DNA of 64,000 bases from Synechococcus sp. BO 8801 (GTDB taxonomy: Bacteria; Cyanobacteriota; Cyanobacteriia; PCC-6307; Cyanobiaceae), in NCBI RefSeq assembly GCF_002252675.1, contig NZ_NQKY01000011.1:1-64000 (forward strand), read 5' to 3'. Made by a program: the position numbers and the translations under genes. The notes under the pieces were generated by a model, which saw only the letters and a list, made by a program, of their open reading frames with translations, ran no database searches and was not told the origin of the DNA. Positions 9,532-18,648 of the stretch are shown here, piece after piece; positions within the stretch are counted from its first letter, which is position 1; the number at the start of each line of letters is the position of its first letter.

Positions 9532-10482
9532 ATGGCTGGCTTCGGGGAAGGCGAAGGGGAGCTGCTGACGCTCCATTACCCGAAGCCGCTGCCGATGCGG
9601 CTGGATCGCTGGCTGGTGTCCCAGCGGCCCGAGCAGAGCCGGGCCCGCATCCAGAAGTTCATCGATGCGGGCTATGTGCGGGTCAATGGCGTCACGGGCC
9701 GGGCCAAGACGCCCCTGCGCACCGACGACACCGTCGAGCTGTGGATGCCGCCGCCGGAGCCCCTGCCCTACCTGGTCCCCCAGCCGATGGCGCTGGAGGT
9801 GCTGTTCGAGGACGAGCATCTGATCGTGATCAACAAGCCCGCCGGGCTCACGGTCCATCCGGCCCCCGGCAACAAGGACGGCACCCTGGTGAACGGCCTG
9901 CTGCACCACTGCCCCGACCTGCCGGGCATCGGCGGCGAGATGCGCCCCGGCATCGTGCACCGCCTCGACAAGGACACCACCGGCTGCATCGTCGTCGCCA
10001 AGAGCCAGGAGGCCCTGGTGAAGCTGCAGGTGCAGATCCAGAAACGCATCGCCTCGCGTGAGTACCTGGCGGTGGTGCACGGCCAGCCCGCGGCGGACAG
10101 CGGCACGATCGTGGGCGCCATCGGCCGCCATCCAGCCGATCGCAAGAAGTACGCCGTGGTGACCGACAGCACCGGCCGCCATGCCTGCACCCACTGGCGC
10201 CTGATCGAAACCCTGGGCGACTACGCCCTGCTGCGCTTCAAGCTCGACACGGGCCGCACCCACCAGATCCGGGTCCACTGCGCCCACACGGGCCACCCGA
10301 TCGTGGGAGATGCCACCTATGGCCGCTGCCGCAAGCTGCCGGTGGCGCTGCCCGGCCAGGCCCTGCACGCGGTGCGGCTGGCCCTCGACCACCCGATCAG
10401 CGGCGAGCGGCTGGTGTGCGAGGCGCCCCTGCCGGAGGTGTTTGAGAAGCTCCTGCTGGCCCTGCGGCGGCGGTCGTCCTGA
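9532..10482 (+). CDS. rluD: Ribosomal large subunit pseudouridine synthase, RluD type
   Basis: 316 aa. N-terminal S4 RNA-binding domain (RLDRWLVSQ...SRARIQKFIDAGYVRVNG), then the RluA/RluD catalytic domain with the active-site aspartate in the conserved GIVHRLDKDTTGCIVVAKS, and the KPAGLTVHPAPGN and GRTHQIRVH motifs. The ATG giving MAGFGEGEGELL was chosen: 35 further in-frame codons upstream are Arg/Pro-rich and not family-like. In Escherichia coli RluD modifies helix 69 of 23S rRNA; the exact target here is not certain from sequence, since RluA, C and D share these motifs. Confidence 0.94.
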   Translation: MAGFGEGEGELLTLHYPKPLPMRLDRWLVSQRPEQSRARIQKFIDAGYVRVNGVTGRAKTPLRTDDTVELWMPPPEPLPYLVPQPMALEVLFEDEHLIVINKPAGLTVHPAPGNKDGTLVNGLLHHCPDLPGIGGEMRPGIVHRLDKDTTGCIVVAKSQEALVKLQVQIQKRIASREYLAVVHGQPAADSGTIVGAIGRHPADRKKYAVVTDSTGRHACTHWRLIETLGDYALLRFKLDTGRTHQIRVHCAHTGHPIVGDATYGRCRKLPVALPGQALHAVRLALDHPISGERLVCEAPLPEVFEKLLLALRRRSS

Positions 10483-10524
10483 GGGCGTTGCTGCGGCAGA
10501 CTTGAAACCCTGGATCCCGGTGTC

Positions 10525-10797
10525 ATGGCCCCGCCGCCACGACGGCTGTTCGTCGACCAGTTCTTCGTCGGCTGGGTGTATGGCCCCTGGGTGGTGGCCG
10601 GCCTGCTGGTGATCCTGGCGCTGCGGCTCCTGCTGGCGGAGGACTTCAACCTGCACAGCCACGCCTGGGGGCTGTTCGGCAACGCCGCGATCTGCTTCTC
10701 GATCGGCTGCGTCTGCAAGCTCTCCTGGGCCATGGCGCGGGTCGGCGCCGTGCGCCAGCTGGAGCTGCAGCTGCGCCGGGAGCTGGGCCTGCGCTGA
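10525..10797 (+). CDS. Small membrane protein, first of a tandem pair
   Basis: 90 aa with two predicted transmembrane helices (about 20-36 and 50-68). The second carries the motif LFG-x-AAICFSIGC, which is repeated almost exactly in the next gene. Function unknown. The stop/start junction with the next gene is TGATG, so the two are translationally coupled. The C terminus is a charged amphipathic helix (RQLELQLRRELGLR). Confidence 0.75.
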   Translation: MAPPPRRLFVDQFFVGWVYGPWVVAGLLVILALRLLLAEDFNLHSHAWGLFGNAAICFSIGCVCKLSWAMARVGAVRQLELQLRRELGLR

Positions 10798-11069
10798 TGG
10801 CGATGACCCGATCCCAGCTCGGCCTGGTCGTCACCCTGCCCTGGCTGGCCGCCGGAGTGGTGCTGCTGGCGATGACGCGCATCGAAGGGGAGACCAGGGA
10901 GGCGCAGCTGGGGCTGTTCGGCAGTGCCGCGATCTGCTTCTCGATCGGCTGCCTGGCCCGCACCAGCCTGGGTCTCCACGATCTGATGCAGGCCCGCAGC
11001 ACGGGCGCCCCGCCGGAGGCACCCCCTGTCGCCCCGCCGGGGGCCTCCGGCGGGGCCCGACCGTCGTGA
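10797..11069 (+). CDS. Small membrane protein, second of a tandem pair
   Basis: 90 aa, two predicted helices, with LFGSAAICFSIGCLART matching LFGNAAICFSIGCVCKL of the preceding gene. The underlying DNA is also conserved over about 23 bases, so this is a tandem duplication. The C-terminal tail differs (Ala/Pro-rich). Its stop overlaps the GTG start of the TolC-like gene by four bases, which places both small proteins in the outer-membrane factor operon. A role in that secretion pathway is inference. Confidence 0.72.
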   Translation: MAMTRSQLGLVVTLPWLAAGVVLLAMTRIEGETREAQLGLFGSAAICFSIGCLARTSLGLHDLMQARSTGAPPEAPPVAPPGASGGARPS

Positions 11070-12766
11070 TCCGGCGTCAGGTCCGACGCTGCCTGGCCCC
11101 GGTCCTGGGCCTGGCGCTGGCGGCACCGCTGGCCCAGGCCTGGGGCCAGGAGCTGATCGCCGCCCCCCGGCCCCGGCGCCTGCCGCCCCCCTCCCCGGCG
11201 CTGCTGCGCAGCCTCCAGGGGTTTCAGGAGGATCTCGAACGGCTCGACCGCACCCTGCTGCCCGCCGCGCCCGAGGCCGACGCCACCGGGGGGCCGGACG
11301 CCACCCTCCCCGGCCTGCCCGATCCGTCGCTGCCGGCGCCGGCGGCGACGGCCCTGCCCCAGGTGCCCGAGGCGGTGCGGATCGAGCGGCGCCAGCGGCT
11401 CAGCCTGGCCGAGGCCCTGGCTGTGGCCGTGCGCAACGATCCCGATCTGGCCGCCACCGTGCTCGGCGTGCGCGAGCAGCAGGACCTGGCCGGTTCGGCC
11501 CGGGGGCGCCGCTGGCCGGAGCTGGGCCTGAACCTGGCGGGTGGCTTCAGCCAGCAGCGCTCCTACAATCAGGTCTGGACCGACAACGCCGGCATCTATC
11601 CAGCGGGCTCCCCGTTTCTGGTCCGCAACCAGGGCTGGAATGTGGTCCAGTCCAACGTCGGGGCGGCCGCCGCCCGGGTGGAGCTGGCCTGGGAGCTGCT
11701 CAGCCCCTACCGCGCCGCCGCCATCGCCGAGGCCGACGACAGCCTCAAGGCCTCCCGCCAGCGCTACGCCGACCGGCTGCGCCAGCTGCAGCTGGATGTG
11801 AGCATCGCCTACTACGGCCTGCAGCTGGCCGACCAGCTGCTGCGGATCCGCCGGGCCGTCGTCGAGAGCGACACGGTGGTGCGCGACCAGGTGGAGGCGC
11901 TCCAGCAGGCGGGCCTGGTGCCGCGGCTCGACCGGCTCCGCGCCGAGGCCGCCCTGCAGCAGAGCCGCTATCGCTTCGAGCAGGCGGAGGCCCTGCAGCT
12001 GAGTCGCCAGCGCCAGCTCAGCAACCTGATCAACGTGCCCTTCGACGTCAGCCTGCGGGCCAGCGATGCGGTGCGGCTGCAGCCCCCCTGGCCCCTCGAT
12101 CTGGAGCAGACGATCGTGCGCGGCTGGCAGGACAACCCCCAGCTGCGGGCCCTGCAGGCCGCCCGCGACGCCCTGCTGCGCCAGGCCGACCGCCGCGCCG
12201 CCGAACTGCTGCCCAGCCTGCGGCTGGTGGCCACCGGTGGCTACGGCCAGGGGCTGATCACCCAGCCCGTGATCCAGCTGGAGGGCTGCTGCAGCTCGGC
12301 CCTCATCCCCCAGCTGCTCAACCAGCGCGCCGACTGGGCGGCGGGCCTGCAGTTGCACTGGCGCTTCTTCGACGGCGGCGTCACCGCCGGCGCCGTGGCC
12401 GCCAGCCGCAGCGCCGCCGCCCGCACCGACCAGCAGCTGGCCCGGGAGCGCAACGCCATCCGCCAGCGCCTCGAGGCCGCCTTCTACGACCATCGGGCCG
12501 CCCTGCGCCAGATCGTGGCGGCCCGCGCCTCCTACAGCGCCTCCCGCGAGGCCTTCCGTGACGTGCGGGCCCGCTACCAGCTGGGGCTGGCGGACTACAG
12601 CGATGTGGCCGACACTGTCGCGACCCTGACCGGGGCGATGGAGGGGGTGGCCGAATCCACCACCCTGGCCAATGTCAGCTACGCCCAGCTGCTGCGCGAA
12701 CTGCTGCCGGTGCCGGACCGGCCCGATCAGCCGGTGGCGCTGCCGCTGGTGCTGGGCGGCTCCTGA
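11066..12766 (+). CDS. TolC-family outer membrane efflux protein
   Basis: 566 aa. Signal peptide (CLAPVLGLALAAPLAQAWG), a Pro/Ala-rich linker of about 70 residues, then two OEP repeats. LSLAEALAVAVRNDPDLAA opens the first repeat, and long heptad-rich helices alternate with beta segments (LGLNLAGGFSQQ, LRLVATGGYGQG). Forms the trimeric outer-membrane channel for type I secretion or efflux. Start is GTG, overlapping the upstream stop (GTGA). The 3' end runs 40 bases into the convergent small membrane-protein gene, whose operon contains the HlyD-like adaptor. The two probably supply outer- and inner-membrane parts of one exporter, but no ABC exporter gene is present here. Confidence 0.92.
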   Translation: MIRRQVRRCLAPVLGLALAAPLAQAWGQELIAAPRPRRLPPPSPALLRSLQGFQEDLERLDRTLLPAAPEADATGGPDATLPGLPDPSLPAPAATALPQVPEAVRIERRQRLSLAEALAVAVRNDPDLAATVLGVREQQDLAGSARGRRWPELGLNLAGGFSQQRSYNQVWTDNAGIYPAGSPFLVRNQGWNVVQSNVGAAAARVELAWELLSPYRAAAIAEADDSLKASRQRYADRLRQLQLDVSIAYYGLQLADQLLRIRRAVVESDTVVRDQVEALQQAGLVPRLDRLRAEAALQQSRYRFEQAEALQLSRQRQLSNLINVPFDVSLRASDAVRLQPPWPLDLEQTIVRGWQDNPQLRALQAARDALLRQADRRAAELLPSLRLVATGGYGQGLITQPVIQLEGCCSSALIPQLLNQRADWAAGLQLHWRFFDGGVTAGAVAASRSAAARTDQQLARERNAIRQRLEAAFYDHRAALRQIVAARASYSASREAFRDVRARYQLGLADYSDVADTVATLTGAMEGVAESTTLANVSYAQLLRELLPVPDRPDQPVALPLVLGGS

Positions 12767-12942
12767 GCGTCGCCCTGGCGTTCCTGCAGCCGCTGCCAGC
12801 GGCGCTGACGCCAGGCGAAGGAGCGCCACAGCAGCAGCACCAGCAGGGCGGCGAACCAGAACCACACCTCCGGGGCATTGGCATGAAGGAGCACCACCAG
12901 CAGGGCCCCCTCCAGCACTAGCCAGGGAAGTTCGCGGGTCAT
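12727..12942 (-). CDS. Small membrane protein after the HlyD-like gene
   Basis: 71 aa: short N terminus MTRELPWLVLEG, two closely spaced hydrophobic stretches (about 7-20 and 26-40), then a strongly basic WRQRRWQRLQERQ segment and a polar tail. No family recognised. ATGA overlap with the HlyD-like gene makes it the last gene of the long operon. It overlaps the TolC-like gene by 40 bases tail to tail. Confidence 0.65.
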   Translation of the reverse strand: MTRELPWLVLEGALLVVLLHANAPEVWFWFAALLVLLLWRSFAWRQRRWQRLQERQGDAQEPPSTSGSATG

Positions 12943-14240
12943 GGCAGGGCGTCCCGCTGCCGCAGGGCCGGCTGGTCCTGGCGCTCCTGCTGGCGCAGGG
13001 TTCGGTAGCTGCCGGTGAGGTCGCGCAGCAGCGGCAGCAGGTAGCTGACCGGCGGGCGCCATTCGACGTAGCCGTGGGCCTTGAGGGTCAGCCCCTCGCG
13101 GATCGGAAAGACGCTGCTGCCGCGGCTGAGGGTCCAGCGGTAGCCGTCGCGGCCGGAGCCGCCGGCTGTGGGCAGCAGGGCGATCTCGGTGCGCATCACC
13201 GGCCCGTTGCGCACCAGGGCCTCCGCCAGCTGGGGGTTGCCCATGGTGGTGTTGACGTCCTCGCGGGTGGCGGGCAGCAGGTTGATGTTGCGCACACGCC
13301 CGCGGATGCCGCCGAAGCGGCCCCGCTCGTTCCAGTCCGGCACCACCTCCATGGCCAGGCCGGGGCGCAGGCGGCGGGCATCGGCCGGGGCGAAGTAGGC
13401 CACCGCCTGCAGGGCCTGGCCGCCGCCATCGGCGTTGCCGCGGTCCGCCCGGGGGCTCCCCAGGGTGCCGAGACGCTGCCCGGGCTTCACCGTCTGGCCC
13501 CGCACCACCTGCAGATCGAGCAGCCGCCCGTCCCGGGTGGCGGTGAGGGTGCCGTCGTAGGCCAGGCGGGTCTGGGTGACCCGGACGGCGCGGCGGGCGT
13601 CGTCGATGGCGAAACGCCGCCGCTGGGCTTCGGTGTCGATGGCGAGCCGGACCTTCTCCCAGGCGTCGATGGCCTCCCGCTGCCGGATGCCCAGCTCGGC
13701 GACGCTGTTGTCGAGCTGGATGGCCCGGTCCTCGCTGGCCACCACTTCCGCGGCCAGGGGGGCCACCACCTCGCGGCGGGCCAGATGGCGGAAATCGGCC
13801 ACCTTCTGGTCGTAGACCCGACGCAGGGCGTCCAGGCGCTCGCGGTTGCCCTCCAGCTTGGCCAGGGCGGTGTCCCGCAGGCGCCGGGCCGAGGCCAGCC
13901 GCGCCCGGTCGCGGCGGTCGAGATCGGCGTTGATGCGGATCAGTTCGGCCAGGTCCTTCTCCTGGCGGCGCAGCTGCTGCTCCAGGGTGGGCAGGTAAAG
14001 GCGGATCAGGGTCTGGCCCCGGCTCACCCGCTGGCCCTCCCGCACCGGCAAGCTGAGGATCTGGCCCTCGGCCCGGGAATCGATCACCGTGGCGCCGCCG
14101 GGCACGATCACGACCCCCCGGCCGACCACCTCGGTGGGCACCGGCCAGAACAGGAACCAGCCGGCCGTCAGGGCCCAGGCGCTGCCCAGGGCCACCAGCA
14201 CCCGCCGTTCCGCCGCTTCCTCCGACGCTTCCATGGCCAC
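12939..14240 (-). CDS. HlyD-family periplasmic adaptor, NHLM-secretion-protein-like
   Basis: 433 aa. One N-terminal TM (about 14-33), a lipoyl-like half (VIDSRAEGQILSLPVREGQRVSRGQTL), a long coiled coil of two antiparallel helices (about 85-210), the second lipoyl half (TRDGRLLDLQVVRGQTVKPGQRL), a beta-barrel, and a C-terminal part with NTTMGNPQLAEALVRNG and DGYRWTLSRG. That late block resembles adaptors of NHLM-type bacteriocin exporters as I know them. It connects an inner-membrane exporter to TolC. Only three bases separate it from the GMC gene upstream. The expected ABC/peptidase transporter is not in the window. Confidence 0.88.
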   Translation of the reverse strand: MAMEASEEAAERRVLVALGSAWALTAGWFLFWPVPTEVVGRGVVIVPGGATVIDSRAEGQILSLPVREGQRVSRGQTLIRLYLPTLEQQLRRQEKDLAELIRINADLDRRDRARLASARRLRDTALAKLEGNRERLDALRRVYDQKVADFRHLARREVVAPLAAEVVASEDRAIQLDNSVAELGIRQREAIDAWEKVRLAIDTEAQRRRFAIDDARRAVRVTQTRLAYDGTLTATRDGRLLDLQVVRGQTVKPGQRLGTLGSPRADRGNADGGGQALQAVAYFAPADARRLRPGLAMEVVPDWNERGRFGGIRGRVRNINLLPATREDVNTTMGNPQLAEALVRNGPVMRTEIALLPTAGGSGRDGYRWTLSRGSSVFPIREGLTLKAHGYVEWRPPVSYLLPLLRDLTGSYRTLRQQERQDQPALRQRDALP

Positions 14241-14242
14241 CC

Positions 14243-15892
14243 TCAGCCCCGCAGCCGTTCCACCAGGTGGGTGCCCACCCGCAGGGCATTGGCGATGGCG
14301 GTGAGGGAGGGGTTCACGGCGCCGATGGTGGGCATGAAGCTGGTGTCGACGACGTAGAGGTTGTCGAGCTCGTGGGCCTTGCAGTCGAGGTCGAGCACCG
14401 AGGTGGCCGGATCGCTGCCGAAGCGGCAGGTGCCGGCCTGGTGCCCCACGGCGGCGATGCCCATGCTGTTGGCGATGTAGAACTGGCGCTCCACCAGGTG
14501 GTTGCGGAGATAGAGGCGGTCCAGCAGGCCCTCCAGGCGGCTCACCAGGCGCGCCGAGGCGGTGAGGTTGTTGGGGGTGTAGCTGAGCTGGATCTGGCCC
14601 GAGCTGGTGACGGTCACCCGGTTGTTCGGATCGGGGAGATCCTCGCTGGAGATCCAGAAGTCGAGCGCATGTTCGGCGATCTTGTCCATGCTCCAGCCGG
14701 GCATCAGGAAGGTTTCCAGTGGCGCGTAGCCCTTCATGATCGTGCCGTTGGTCTTGCCCGTCATCTGGATGTTGCCCATCGGGTAATCGAAGTCGGCATC
14801 CCCGAGATACCAGTCGTTGATCGACACCGTTTTCTGGAAGATGGTGCGGTTCGGCTCATGGGCCAGGGCCACCATCGCCTTGCTGTTGTGGAACATGTAG
14901 TGGCGGCCCACCTGGTCGGAGCCGTTGGCCAGGCCCCGGGGATGGCGGTCGTTGGCCGACAGCAGCAGCAGCCGGGCGCTGTTGGCGGCGCCGCAGCTCA
15001 CCACCACCACATCACCGCTCACCGTCAGCGGCTCCCCGTCCCGCTCCAGTTCCACCGCCTTCACCGTGCGGCCGGATTCATCGGTGATCAGGCGCTTCAC
15101 CTGGGCCCGCGTCAGCAGGGACACGTTCGGCTGCGCCAGGGCCGGCCGGATGCCCAGCACCTCCGCGTCCGACTTGGCGTGCACCAGGCAGGGGAAGCCA
15201 TCGCAGCAGTTGCACTTGCGGCAACGGCTGAAGGCCATGTGGGCTTCATCCAGCTGGACGCCGCTGGGGGCGTGGAAGGGATGGAGCCCGGCGGAGCGCA
15301 GGTCGTCAACCAGCTGCTGCATCCGCGGCTCATGGGCCACCGGTGGATGGGGATAGGGACCGCTGCAGGGGGGCTCGGTGGGATCCTCACCGCGCTGGCC
15401 GTGCACGTGGTACATCTCCTCGGCCTTCTGGTACCAGGGCTCGAAGTCGGCGTAGCGCAGGGGCCAGGCCGGCGAGGTGCCGTCGAAGTGGGCGAGCTCC
15501 TCGAAGTCCTGCTGGCGCAGGCGGAAATGGGCGGCGCCATACATCTTGGTGGCGCCGCCGACGAAGTAATGGCTGCCGGGCTGGAAGGGCTTGCCGTGCT
15601 TGTCGAGCCAGGGATCCTTCGACACGTAGCGGTTCTGCTGGAACACCGCTTCGGCGTCCCAGTTCTGGGGCTCCTGGGGCAGCCAGTCGCCCCGCTCCAG
15701 CACCAGCACCTTCAGGCCCGTGGGGGCCAGGTGGCGGGCCAGGGTGCCGCCGCCGGCGCCGCTGCCGATGATCACCACGTCGAAGTGGGCGCCGTGGCTC
15801 ACCTGCAGCTGGGCCGCCTCCGGCAGGGGCGAGCTGTGCAGGCTCGGATCCGCGATGGCGGCGATGGCGGCGCTGGGGGACGGGGTGCTCAT
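14243..15892 (-). CDS. GMC-family FAD oxidoreductase (copy 2)
   Basis: 549 aa. N-terminal Rossmann FAD site FDVVIIGSGAGGGTLARHLA, a family-typical Cys-rich segment CRKCNCCDGFPCLVHAKSDAEV, and C-terminal GTCRFGSDPATSVLDLD...LYVVDTSFMP...NPSLTAIANALRVG. GMC flavoenzymes oxidise alcohols, sugars or aldehydes and can pass electrons to quinone or cytochrome acceptors. The start is the ATG overlapping the stop of the glycosidase gene (ATGA); the upstream reading frame belongs to shadow sequence of that gene. Paralogous to the GMC gene on the other side of the glycosidase. Confidence 0.93.
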   Translation of the reverse strand: MSTPSPSAAIAAIADPSLHSSPLPEAAQLQVSHGAHFDVVIIGSGAGGGTLARHLAPTGLKVLVLERGDWLPQEPQNWDAEAVFQQNRYVSKDPWLDKHGKPFQPGSHYFVGGATKMYGAAHFRLRQQDFEELAHFDGTSPAWPLRYADFEPWYQKAEEMYHVHGQRGEDPTEPPCSGPYPHPPVAHEPRMQQLVDDLRSAGLHPFHAPSGVQLDEAHMAFSRCRKCNCCDGFPCLVHAKSDAEVLGIRPALAQPNVSLLTRAQVKRLITDESGRTVKAVELERDGEPLTVSGDVVVVSCGAANSARLLLLSANDRHPRGLANGSDQVGRHYMFHNSKAMVALAHEPNRTIFQKTVSINDWYLGDADFDYPMGNIQMTGKTNGTIMKGYAPLETFLMPGWSMDKIAEHALDFWISSEDLPDPNNRVTVTSSGQIQLSYTPNNLTASARLVSRLEGLLDRLYLRNHLVERQFYIANSMGIAAVGHQAGTCRFGSDPATSVLDLDCKAHELDNLYVVDTSFMPTIGAVNPSLTAIANALRVGTHLVERLRG

Positions 15893-18648
15893 GGCTGGAT
15901 GGGGTAGCGATTGAGCTGGTTGAGCATCTTGCAGACCATGGCGCTCCAGCCGGTCTGGTGGGAGGCACCGACGCCACGGCCATTGTCGCCGTGGAAGTAT
16001 TCGTTGAACAGGATCAGATCGCGCCAGTGGGGATCGCTCTGGAACAGTTCCACGGCGCCATTGAAGGGGCGGCGGCCCTGTCCGTCGCGCCGGAACAGAC
16101 CCACCAGCCGCTTCTCCAGCTCCAGGGAGGCCTCCCAGAGCGTCATCCAGTGGCCCGAGCGGGTGGGGAACTCCACCTTGAAGCTGTCCCCGTAGAAGTG
16201 GGCGAACTTCTGCAGCGATTCGATCAGCAGGAAGTTCATCGGCATCCACACCGGCCCGCGCCAGTTGGAGTTGCCCCCGAACATGGCCACCGGACTGTCG
16301 GCCGGGCTGTAGGCGAGCGTCTCACTCTCGCTGCCTTCGGTGTACGTGTAGGGGTGCTGCGCATACACCTTGGAGAGGGAGCGGATGCCGTAGGGGGAGA
16401 GAAACTCCTCCTCATCGAAGAGCCGCTCGCAGATGCGCTGCAGGCGCTCCCGGGGCACCAGGGTGAACAGCACCCGGTCGTTGTTCCAGATTCCCAGGTT
16501 CTCCACAATCCAGGAGGGCGTGGTGCGCTCATGGGTGAACCAGGCCAGGGTGTGGGTGACATCGAGCATCGGCAACCGTGCCACGGTGTCGATGTCGAAG
16601 CTCTGCACCGCCAGCAGGGGCACCAGGCCCGAGAGTGAACGGGTGCGCAGATAGTCGACGCTGCCGTTGGGCCGCTTGATCACGTCGTAGTAGAAGCCGT
16701 CCTCCTCGTCCCAGTTGAGGTAGTTGCGGCCGGCGGGATTGTTGAGGCCGATGGCCAGCTGCACGAAATCCACCACGAACCGCTCGCAGATGTCGGCGTA
16801 CTCGGGTTCCTCGCGGCTCAGCTCCACGGCGATCTGCAGCAGGTTGAGACTGAGCGAGGCCATCCAGGCCGTGCCGTCGCACTGCTCGATGATGCTGCCG
16901 TCGGCCAGGGGGAAGCGCCGATCGAACACGCCGATGTTGTCGAGGCCCAGGAAGCCCCCCTCGAAGACGTTGTCGCCGGAGCGGTCGTTGCGGTTCGCCC
17001 ACCAGCCGTACTCCAGGATCAGCTTGCGCAGGGCGGCGCGCAGGAAGGCCAGATCGGCGGCGTCGCTGTTCTTGCGATCGATCTGATAGATGCGCATCGC
17101 CGCCCAGGCGCCGATCGGCGGATTGGGATCGGACAGGGCCCACTCATAGGCGGGGGTCTGGGCGTTGGGGGCGGTGTACTGGGGCTTGCGCAGCAGCATG
17201 CACTGCTCCTTGGCCGTGGCCGGATCGAAGACGGCGAAGGCCACGGAGTGGAACATCAGATCCCACTGGCAGAAGTAGGGGTACTCCCAGCAGTCCGGCA
17301 TCGAGATCACGTCGTGGGCGTGCAGCCGCTGCCAGAAGGCGTTCTGGGTGTGGCGCCGCTCGGCCGGCGGGGGTGTGCCGGTGGGGTCGCCCTCGAGCCA
17401 GCGCATCACGCTCCAGCCGTAGTACTTCTTGCACCAGAGCAGTCCGGCGGTGCCGGCCAGGTGGATGCGGCGGTCGTCCTCGGACAGCCCCGGCACCCGA
17501 TGGTCGAAGTACTCCAGCCACTCCCGCTCGCGCTCGCTGAAGATCGCGCCAAACGCCTCCCCAAACGCCTCCCCGAACGCATCGCCTTGCTCGGTCGGGC
17601 CCGTTGCGGGGCCGTCGATCCGATGCAGGCGCAGCTCCACCAGCCACTCCTCGCCCGCGGCCAGGGTGCGCTGCAGCACGCGCCCCGCCTTGCTGCCCCG
17701 CAGGGCCGGATTCACCGCGCCGGCTTCGCCCTCGACCACATGGCGATGGAACCCGTCCTTCTGGAAGGGTGTGGCGTTGGGCTGGCCCCAGAGCCGCTCG
17801 CTGTTGGTTTCGTTGTCGGTGAAGATCCAGGTGCCGGGCTCCCGGCAGTCGAGCTGGTACACCCCCAGATGGGGCAGGGCATCGGTGACGATCGAAGGGC
17901 CGCCGGCGTCACCCGCAGAGCCATCACCGGCGCCGGCGAGCGGGCGGATCCCGTGCTCGACTTCGTCGGGATAGCCCCAGCGCCAGGTGTTGCGCAGCCA
18001 CAGGCTGGGCAGCAGGGTGAGGGGGGCGGGATCGGGGCCGCGGTTGGTGGCCCGGATCCGGATCAGCAGGTCCTCCGGTCCGGCCTTGGCGTACTCGATG
18101 AGGACATCGAAGTAGCGGCTGTCGTCGAAGATGCCCGTGTCGACGAGTTCGTACTCGGGCTGGTCCCGGCCGCGGCGGCCGTTCTCCACCAGCAGATCGG
18201 CGTAGGGGAAGGCCCGCTGCGGGTACTTGTACAGCCCCCGCATGAAGCTGTGGGTCGGGGTGTTGGCGAGATGGAAGAAGTAGTCCTTGAGGTCCTCGCC
18301 GTGGTTGCCTTCGGGGTTGCCGAGGCCGAAGGGCCGTTCCTTGAGGATCGGGTCCACGCCGTTCCAGAGGGCCAGGGAGAAGCAGAGGCGGCACTGGTCG
18401 TCGCAGAGGCCCAGCAGGCCGTCCTCGCCCCAGCGGTAGACGCGGGAACGGGCGTGGTCGTGGGGGAAGGAGGTCCAGGCGTCGCCGTCGGCGGAGTAGT
18501 CCTCCCGCACCGTGCCCCACTGGCGCTCGCTCAGGTAGCTGCCCCAGAGGCTCCAGGGGGCGAGGCCGTGGTCGCGCTCGGCCATGCGCCGGGTTTCCGA
18601 CGGGGTGATGGCGTCGATGGCGGCGCGGCTGGGGACGCTGGCCGTCAT
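15889..18648 (-). CDS. MGH1/GH63-type glucosidase
   Basis: 919 aa, probably cytosolic (no signal peptide). The N-terminal half is beta-rich (WGSYLSERQWGTVREDYS..., FFHLANTPTHSFMRGLYKYPQ) and the C-terminal half is an (alpha/alpha)6 barrel with WEYPYFCQWDLMFHSVAFA, GGFLGLDNIGVFDR, CDGTAWMASLSLNLL, NWRGPVWMPMNFLLIE and YFHGDNGRGVGASHQTGWSAM. The layout matches bacterial GH63 proteins such as mannosylglycerate/glucosylglycerate hydrolases and those annotated simply 'glucosidase'; substrate not determinable by eye. The start overlaps the upstream GMC stop and the stop overlaps the downstream GMC start (ATGA both times), so it is translationally locked between the two oxidoreductases. Confidence 0.88.
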   Translation of the reverse strand: MTASVPSRAAIDAITPSETRRMAERDHGLAPWSLWGSYLSERQWGTVREDYSADGDAWTSFPHDHARSRVYRWGEDGLLGLCDDQCRLCFSLALWNGVDPILKERPFGLGNPEGNHGEDLKDYFFHLANTPTHSFMRGLYKYPQRAFPYADLLVENGRRGRDQPEYELVDTGIFDDSRYFDVLIEYAKAGPEDLLIRIRATNRGPDPAPLTLLPSLWLRNTWRWGYPDEVEHGIRPLAGAGDGSAGDAGGPSIVTDALPHLGVYQLDCREPGTWIFTDNETNSERLWGQPNATPFQKDGFHRHVVEGEAGAVNPALRGSKAGRVLQRTLAAGEEWLVELRLHRIDGPATGPTEQGDAFGEAFGEAFGAIFSEREREWLEYFDHRVPGLSEDDRRIHLAGTAGLLWCKKYYGWSVMRWLEGDPTGTPPPAERRHTQNAFWQRLHAHDVISMPDCWEYPYFCQWDLMFHSVAFAVFDPATAKEQCMLLRKPQYTAPNAQTPAYEWALSDPNPPIGAWAAMRIYQIDRKNSDAADLAFLRAALRKLILEYGWWANRNDRSGDNVFEGGFLGLDNIGVFDRRFPLADGSIIEQCDGTAWMASLSLNLLQIAVELSREEPEYADICERFVVDFVQLAIGLNNPAGRNYLNWDEEDGFYYDVIKRPNGSVDYLRTRSLSGLVPLLAVQSFDIDTVARLPMLDVTHTLAWFTHERTTPSWIVENLGIWNNDRVLFTLVPRERLQRICERLFDEEEFLSPYGIRSLSKVYAQHPYTYTEGSESETLAYSPADSPVAMFGGNSNWRGPVWMPMNFLLIESLQKFAHFYGDSFKVEFPTRSGHWMTLWEASLELEKRLVGLFRRDGQGRRPFNGAVELFQSDPHWRDLILFNEYFHGDNGRGVGASHQTGWSAMVCKMLNQLNRYPIQP
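17551..17586. repeat. 12-base tandem repeat inside the glycosidase gene
   Basis: Two exact copies of AAACGCCTCCCC and a third degenerate copy, in frame, encoding the GEAFGEAFGAIF-like run in the glycosidase. A small slippage-type expansion, probably in a surface loop between the two domains. Confidence 0.7.

Noticed and set aside
12939..14240. HlyD-like gene as part of a lanthipeptide (prochlorosin) cluster
   Set aside because: No LanM synthetase, precursor peptide or LanT gene in the window.
12672..14357. Long plus-strand frame opposite the HlyD-like gene
   Set aside because: Low-complexity translation without domains, antisense to a well-supported HlyD family protein.
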